Assembly: GCA_049317645.1 (NCBI GenBank) | Contig: JBMOHV010000001.1 | Coordinates: forward strand, 6,661-70,660 | DNA length: 64,000 bases | From: SYHX01 sp049317645 | Lineage (GTDB): Bacteria > Bacteroidota > Bacteroidia > UBA7662 | Direction: 5' to 3' | Shown: positions 59,833 to 64,000 of the stretch, piece after piece | Layout of the letters: each line of letters starts with the position of its first letter | How positions within the stretch are numbered: position 1 is the stretch's first letter | Made by a program: the position numbers and the translations under genes | The notes under the pieces: generated by a model | The model's input: the letters and a program-made list of their open reading frames with translations, nothing else | The model's database searches: none | Told to the model about the DNA's origin: nothing

Positions 59833-61698
59833 ATGAACCTCTTTGCTCTCAAAACAAGAAGATCCCTTCTTGCAGGAATCGTTCTGTTCACAGCGGGTTC
59901 TGCCCAAGCCCAAACCAACCCGATCCTAAGCGATTCTTTTGAAGGAACGGCCAGCGCCTGGTCCTGGTTCGGGGACCAATGCCTGGTTCAACAACCTTTT
60001 AACAACCCCCAACCCCATGCCATCAACCCATCGGCCGGCGTCCTGCGTTACCACGACCAGGGAGGAACCTATGCCAATGTCCGCCTGGACCTTCCATGGG
60101 CCCTGAACCTCGGTACCCGGTCCAGATTCAAACTCAAAGTCTACCTACCCTCCAGCGGACTCAGCGGCAACCAGGCACCCCGAATCTCCCTCAAACTCCA
60201 GAACAACGGATTGGCCATGCCTTGGAGCACCCAATGCGAAATTGTTCAACCCTTGGGCGTCGACCAATGGCAAGAAGTGGTTTTTGATTTTCGACGAGAT
60301 CCGTGGATCAACCTAAGCGCCGGCTCCCCCTCTCCCCTGCAGCGAACGGATTTCAATCGAATCGTCCTCCAAATCAACGGCGAAAACAACAGCGACCAAG
60401 TCCTCGCCTACCTGGACGATTTCCTCTACGATACAACGGGTTATTATTCAGGAGGGCGCGCCCTCGTTTGGAGCGATGAATTCGAAACCAACGGAGGCAT
60501 CGACACCAACAAATGGTTTCCCCAAACCCTCCTACCCAACGGCACCGGTTGGTATAACAACGAATTGCAACATTATACCAACCTACCCAGCAACGCGTAC
60601 ATCGCCAACGGTGCGCTCAATCTCGTGGCCCGAAGGCAAAACCATACCCAGCAAGGGGTCCTCAAAGCCTTTACCTCGGCCCGACTCAATTCCAAATTTG
60701 CCTTCCGTTACGGTCGGGTGGAATGTCGAGCCCGCTTGCCCATGGCAGCGGGGACCTGGCCTGCGATTTGGACTCTGGGCCGTAACGTCCAAGAACCGGG
60801 GGCTTATTGGCAACAACAGGGATTCGCTGGAGCCGCCTGGCCTGCATGCGGTGAAATCGATATCATGGAACATTGGGGAACCCAGCCCGAAATCGTCCAC
60901 AGCAGCGTTCATACCCCCTCTAGTTTTGGAGGAACCGTGAATACAGCTACCCGCCGAGTCACAGGAGTTGGCAGCCAATACCATACCTACAGCCTGGATT
61001 GGAGCCCACACCAACTCACCTTTGCCATCAACGGGCAGACCCTCTATACCTACCAACCCAACCCTCGAACTTCCCAAAATTGGCCCTTTGACGCGCCCCA
61101 ATACCTACTCATGAACGTGGCGATGGTGGCCGGTTCCTCCCCCCTTTTCCAAGCCGATAGTTTGCAAATCGACTATATCCGAATCTACCAAGACAGCCTG
61201 GACCTCCCCGGACCCCTGCTGACAAGAGGCCGTGTTCAGTACGCCAATACCCATCAAGATACCATCAACAAAGGAAAGGTCCTCTTGTTTCATAACAACC
61301 GATGGATGCGGGACAGTTCCATCAGCGCCCATGGAAACGCGGGGTTCTACGGACTTGCACCCGGAACCTATCGCCTCCTCGCCCTGCCGACAACGGTTCA
61401 CGGTGGATTGAATGCATCCGATGCCTTGGCTGTGGCCTTGCACTTTGCGCAGGTTCAAACACTGCAAGGCCTGTACCTAAAGGCAGCAGATGTGAACGGA
61501 AACGGTGCCGTTAATGCGAACGACGCGTTGAATATTGCCCTTCGTTACTCGGGCCAGATTCATACGTTTGCCAAAGGGGATTGGGTCAGCGATGACGCGG
61601 TGGTGAACCTCCCAACAACAGTCCAGGCCCCGCAGGTTTTACCGGTGCTATGCACAGGTGATGTGAACGGAAGCTACCGCCCCCCTCTCCAACCCTAA
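59833..61698 (+). CDS. exported GH16 family glycoside hydrolase with a dockerin-like module
   Basis: This 621-residue protein has a signal peptide (cleaved after AQAQ), an N-terminal carbohydrate-binding-like beta domain (about 30-205), a GH16 laminarinase/beta-glucanase domain (about 210-455) and a C-terminal dockerin-like module. The catalytic motif GEIDIME supplies Glu341, Asp343 and Glu346. The last domain has LNASDALAVAL, KAADVNGNGAVNANDAL and CTGDVNGSY, and the protein then ends. The same module in the protein at 62816 is followed by a T9SS sorting domain, absent here. It probably cleaves beta-1,3-glucans such as algal laminarin. Confidence 0.9.
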   Translation: MNLFALKTRRSLLAGIVLFTAGSAQAQTNPILSDSFEGTASAWSWFGDQCLVQQPFNNPQPHAINPSAGVLRYHDQGGTYANVRLDLPWALNLGTRSRFKLKVYLPSSGLSGNQAPRISLKLQNNGLAMPWSTQCEIVQPLGVDQWQEVVFDFRRDPWINLSAGSPSPLQRTDFNRIVLQINGENNSDQVLAYLDDFLYDTTGYYSGGRALVWSDEFETNGGIDTNKWFPQTLLPNGTGWYNNELQHYTNLPSNAYIANGALNLVARRQNHTQQGVLKAFTSARLNSKFAFRYGRVECRARLPMAAGTWPAIWTLGRNVQEPGAYWQQQGFAGAAWPACGEIDIMEHWGTQPEIVHSSVHTPSSFGGTVNTATRRVTGVGSQYHTYSLDWSPHQLTFAINGQTLYTYQPNPRTSQNWPFDAPQYLLMNVAMVAGSSPLFQADSLQIDYIRIYQDSLDLPGPLLTRGRVQYANTHQDTINKGKVLLFHNNRWMRDSSISAHGNAGFYGLAPGTYRLLALPTTVHGGLNASDALAVALHFAQVQTLQGLYLKAADVNGNGAVNANDALNIALRYSGQIHTFAKGDWVSDDAVVNLPTTVQAPQVLPVLCTGDVNGSYRPPLQP

Positions 61699-61709
61699 AT
61701 TCTTCCACC

Positions 61710-61741
61710 AAAAAAAACGGCCCCTCCTAATGGAGAGGCCG
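61710..61741 (-). terminator. intrinsic terminator of the proteorhodopsin gene
   Basis: A 10-bp stem with one C/A mismatch (CGGCCCCTCC with GGAGAGGCCG, loop TAAT) is flanked on its left by a run of A, that is a run of T downstream on the minus strand. It thus terminates the rhodopsin transcript, 50 bases after its stop; on the plus strand no T-run follows. Confidence 0.8.
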
Positions 61742-61790
61742 CTGTATCAACCTAATTTATTTTTAAAAGACAGGTGCTATGATTGGTTGA

Positions 61791-62564
61791 TTACTTCTTG
61801 GAAGCGCTGATGGCCATTTGATAGACCACCAAACCAAAGCCAATTTTGTTCACAGCATCACCAATGTTGTACAACAAATCAATGTTGAAGGTGCCGCTGT
61901 AGGAGGCCAAAAGGTTACCTGGCATCAGCATGTAGCCGATAGGATAGATCGCCCAGCCTACCAATACAAAATTGCGGAGCAAACGAATGGCGTTCTGGAG
62001 ATTGGCATCACCGGATTCACGAGCCATACCGGCCACAGAGCCAGCCGTTGCTTCGTAAACGATACCAGCCCAGCCAAGGGTCGAAATGACGCCCCAAAGG
62101 ATGGTGGATTCAGGATACACAGCTTCGCCCAAATAACCAGCAACCAACATGAGAACCGAGTAACCGATCATCTTCCAAAGAAGACCTTGTTTGGCACCGT
62201 AAGGCTTGAGGAGCAAATAAAATTCCACACACATCAAGGGAACCGTAAGAGTCCAGTCAATGTAACGGAACTGGGTAGGCGATGGATTCACAAATCCGTC
62301 CATCCCAAAAGACAAACCACCCGCCGCATTGTGTTCCAGGGCATTGAGGTAGTAATCGCGCATGTAGTAATAGTGCGCAGCAGCAATCATGGTGATCAAT
62401 CCCGAAACCAGGAGGGATGTTTTCCATTTGCCATCGACCTGACTTCTTTCAAAGAAAAAGAAGACCGATGCGGCAAACATGGCCATGAGGCCCACGAAGA
62501 ACGTGAAACCAGTGACATCCCCCGGTTGGAGGGAAGCCATCAAAAAGGTGTTGTTTGGTACCAT
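61791..62564 (-). CDS. proteorhodopsin (light-driven proton pump, green-type)
   Basis: This 257-residue seven-helix protein is a microbial rhodopsin that binds retinal. The motif RYIDWTLTVPLMCVE places Asp103, Thr107 and Glu114 at the DTE positions of proton-pumping proteorhodopsin (97, 101, 108 in the reference numbering). Met111 occupies the tuning position 105, the green-absorbing type common in Bacteroidota. Lys240 in DAVNKIGFG is the Schiff-base lysine, and His64 in AAAHYYYMRD matches His75. No retinal-forming blh gene is in the window. The gene is monocistronic, with its own terminator. Confidence 0.96.
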   Translation of the reverse strand: MVPNNTFLMASLQPGDVTGFTFFVGLMAMFAASVFFFFERSQVDGKWKTSLLVSGLITMIAAAHYYYMRDYYLNALEHNAAGGLSFGMDGFVNPSPTQFRYIDWTLTVPLMCVEFYLLLKPYGAKQGLLWKMIGYSVLMLVAGYLGEAVYPESTILWGVISTLGWAGIVYEATAGSVAGMARESGDANLQNAIRLLRNFVLVGWAIYPIGYMLMPGNLLASYSGTFNIDLLYNIGDAVNKIGFGLVVYQMAISASKK

Positions 62565-62731
62565 AAATGGGGTTTTAAAGGTTGATTATCTAAAAACAAC
62601 CCATTTCACAAAAAGTTTACATTCAACGACTTTCAACAGACAAAACAGCGCCTGGAGGGTTAAAACAGGCCTTTTGTGTAAAACTATTTGTTTTTTATTA
62701 GGTGTTTTTGAAAAAGAACCTGCACAAAAGC

Positions 62732-62761
62732 AAAAACCCCGGCTCCTGAAAGGAACCGGGG
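62732..62761 (-). terminator. intrinsic terminator of the T9SS protein gene
   Basis: CCCCGG (62737-62742) pairs with CCGGGG (62756-62761), and the inner bases TCC and GGA also pair. A five-base A run on the left is the T-run on the minus strand. It lies 55 bases after the stop of the T9SS protein, between it and the rhodopsin promoter region. Confidence 0.82.
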
Positions 62762-62815
62762 TCTTTGGGACTCGTCGGTTTGCTACTCGGCTAAACCAAG
62801 ACAGCGACAACCATG

Positions 62816-64000
62816 TTAGCGCACAAAACGTGTGCTGTGTAGAACCGTACCCTCTGCATTCTGCTCAAGTACGCGGAGCATGTACTGACCCTTGGCCAGA
62901 CCATCAACCACAACTTGCTGAGCAAATACACCCGATTGAGCATCAAATCCATTGCTCAGAACCACACGGCCCATAGCATCCAGGACTTCGACATTCAAAC
63001 GAGCAGAGGACTGCAATGGCAAACGGATGCCAAGCTGCTGAACAACCGGATTAGGATAAACGCTCAAGGTGGAAGAACCAGCCTTGAGAGAAGGAATCCG
63101 AAGCGTGGCACCAACATGAGCTTGAGCCCATACATCGGTCATTTCGGTTTCAGAACCGAGGGACCATTCAGACGCCTTCACATCGCGGTTTGCATTGATT
63201 TGCAATTCCACAAGGGTTTGTCCGGCCTCGGCCAACATCCCTTCAACATGGAACCAACCCAAACGGAGTTGGCTTCCAACAACTTGGTAATCCAATTGAC
63301 CACCGTTTAGTTTGGACTGAACGCCCATTACTTCAACACCCGCAGGGATGTTAAGGACCAAAGAAACCGATCCCAAAGCAAGGGACTGCTCAGTGGCAAT
63401 TTCCAAGGTGCGGCTAAACATCCAACCCGCATCGGTCAGGCCAAGGCCAGAGTTCCTGGAAGCGGTGGACGGACTGTAAGAGCCGTTGATGTCACCAAAG
63501 CAAATGGCTTGCATGTTCTGTGTCATGTTGCTAGAACCCACCGTCACCGAAGGATTGCTGTTGGCGAAATTGCCGACACTAAACGATGTAATACCACCCG
63601 AGAAACGACGGTTGATCAACAAGGCATCACCAGAGGTAACCGTATTGGAACCGTTGACATCGGCGGCCTTAAGACGCAAACCCGTTTGAACCAAAGCACC
63701 TACAACGTGACGGGTTGCCAAAAGCGCATCGGAGGCTGTAACGCCACCCCATGGCTTGCTGGTTGCTCCGTTAAGCGTGTATGTTCCTGGTGCAATACCG
63801 GAGATTGAATAATCGCCCAAAGCATCGGTGCTATCAGAGGCAACAATCGTCGTACCGTTCATCAAACGGACAACCGAGTTGGTCATCGCCGTATTGGCGG
63901 TATTGTTGTAGCTATAACGACCACTGAGGGTAGCCAAAACAGGAGCTGGAGGATTGCAAGAACCAAAGGCTACAGCAGGCAAAGTCGTTGGCAAGGCAGG
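62816..64000 (-). CDS. C-terminal part of an exported protein with dockerin-like module and T9SS type A sorting domain (partial)
   Basis: The frame is open at the right edge, so only the last 394 or so residues are seen. In order they contain a beta-sandwich repeat ending in GIAPGTYTLNG, a dockerin-like module (VTASDALLATRHV, KAADVNGSNTVTSGDAL, CFGDINGSYSP), a cohesin-like beta domain (about 180-290), and the T9SS type A sorting domain (SVYPNPVVQQLGIRLP ... RVLEQNAEG). The protein should be exported through the outer membrane and anchored at the cell surface. Its N-terminal functional domain lies outside the window. Confidence 0.88.
   Translation of the reverse strand, partial: PALPTTLPAVAFGSCNPPAPVLATLSGRYSYNNTANTAMTNSVVRLMNGTTIVASDSTDALGDYSISGIAPGTYTLNGATSKPWGGVTASDALLATRHVVGALVQTGLRLKAADVNGSNTVTSGDALLINRRFSGGITSFSVGNFANSNPSVTVGSSNMTQNMQAICFGDINGSYSPSTASRNSGLGLTDAGWMFSRTLEIATEQSLALGSVSLVLNIPAGVEVMGVQSKLNGGQLDYQVVGSQLRLGWFHVEGMLAEAGQTLVELQINANRDVKASEWSLGSETEMTDVWAQAHVGATLRIPSLKAGSSTLSVYPNPVVQQLGIRLPLQSSARLNVEVLDAMGRVVLSNGFDAQSGVFAQQVVVDGLAKGQYMLRVLEQNAEGTVLHSTRFVR

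Noticed and set aside
1..64000. CRISPR arrays, insertion sequences, prophage or integrated elements
   Set aside because: I saw no regularly spaced repeats, transposase or integrase motifs, and composition and gene density are uniform apart from the short AT-rich region near 59.46 kb.

Overview
The window looks like a contiguous, gene-dense chromosome segment of a member of the Bacteroidota, probably an aquatic one. This rests on several independent signs: many genes are preceded by the Bacteroidota -7 promoter element TAnnTTTG a few bases before the start codon; there are Bacteroidota-typical small proteins (DUF3098, DUF4295), a bacillithiol enzyme (BshC), a CBS-domain cystathionine beta-synthase, an S46 peptidase, a type IX secretion (T9SS) C-terminal sorting domain, a tmRNA tag ending in ALAA, and a green-type proteorhodopsin. 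Base composition looks slightly GC-rich and even; I see no insertion sequence, prophage or CRISPR array.

Layout. 1-4.0 kb: queD and fabD, converging with prmC, then ribD and an FKBP lipoprotein. 4.0-7.6 kb: rlmH, a Rossmann oxidoreductase, an HsdR-N-like protein divergent from amn, and holA. 7.6-11.2 kb (minus): ftsX, DUF3098, uppP, truB, ribF, a cell envelope/tRNA/flavin run. 11.2-16.4 kb: leuS and an S9 peptidase. 16.4-21.2 kb (minus): a cystathionine beta-synthase, a MuiA-like protein and pckA. 21.3-28.9 kb (plus): nfeD, pyrG, yidC, a glycosyltransferase, then a lipoprotein cytochrome/OB-fold/YceI operon. 28.9-33.8 kb (minus): rpmB, rpmG, DUF4295, terminator, ftsY, rimO, bshC. 33.8-35.0 kb: rocD. 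35.1-38.3 kb (minus): thrS-infC-rpmI-rplT with a non-canonical infC start. 38.4-43.1 kb: a TPR lipoprotein divergent from a TolB-like propeller protein, then homogentisate dioxygenase and HPPD (tyrosine catabolism). 43.1-46.2 kb (minus): ccmB, ccmC, ccmD and glutamate dehydrogenase. 46.2-48.2 kb: a biotin carboxylase and tmRNA. 48.2-54.4 kb: SOUL protein, then acyltransferase, S46 peptidase and AlaDH/PNT-like dehydrogenase joined by ATGA overlaps, a membrane protein of unknown role and a small rhodanese.

54.4-59.5 kb (minus) is the most system-like locus: an HTH/S24 (LexA-like) regulator, a DnaE2-like C-family polymerase and a Y-family polymerase with a clamp-binding QLDLF motif, in one tightly packed operon behind an AT-rich promoter containing a 9-bp inverted repeat. 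It resembles the imuA-imuB-dnaE2 mutagenesis cassette but has no imuA and carries an apparently catalytic Y-family enzyme.

59.5-64 kb: tRNA-Arg(ACG) with a strong terminator, a GH16 glycosidase, the proteorhodopsin, and the C-terminal part of a T9SS-exported protein running off the right edge. The GH16 enzyme and the T9SS protein share a dockerin-like module, but only the latter carries a sorting domain.
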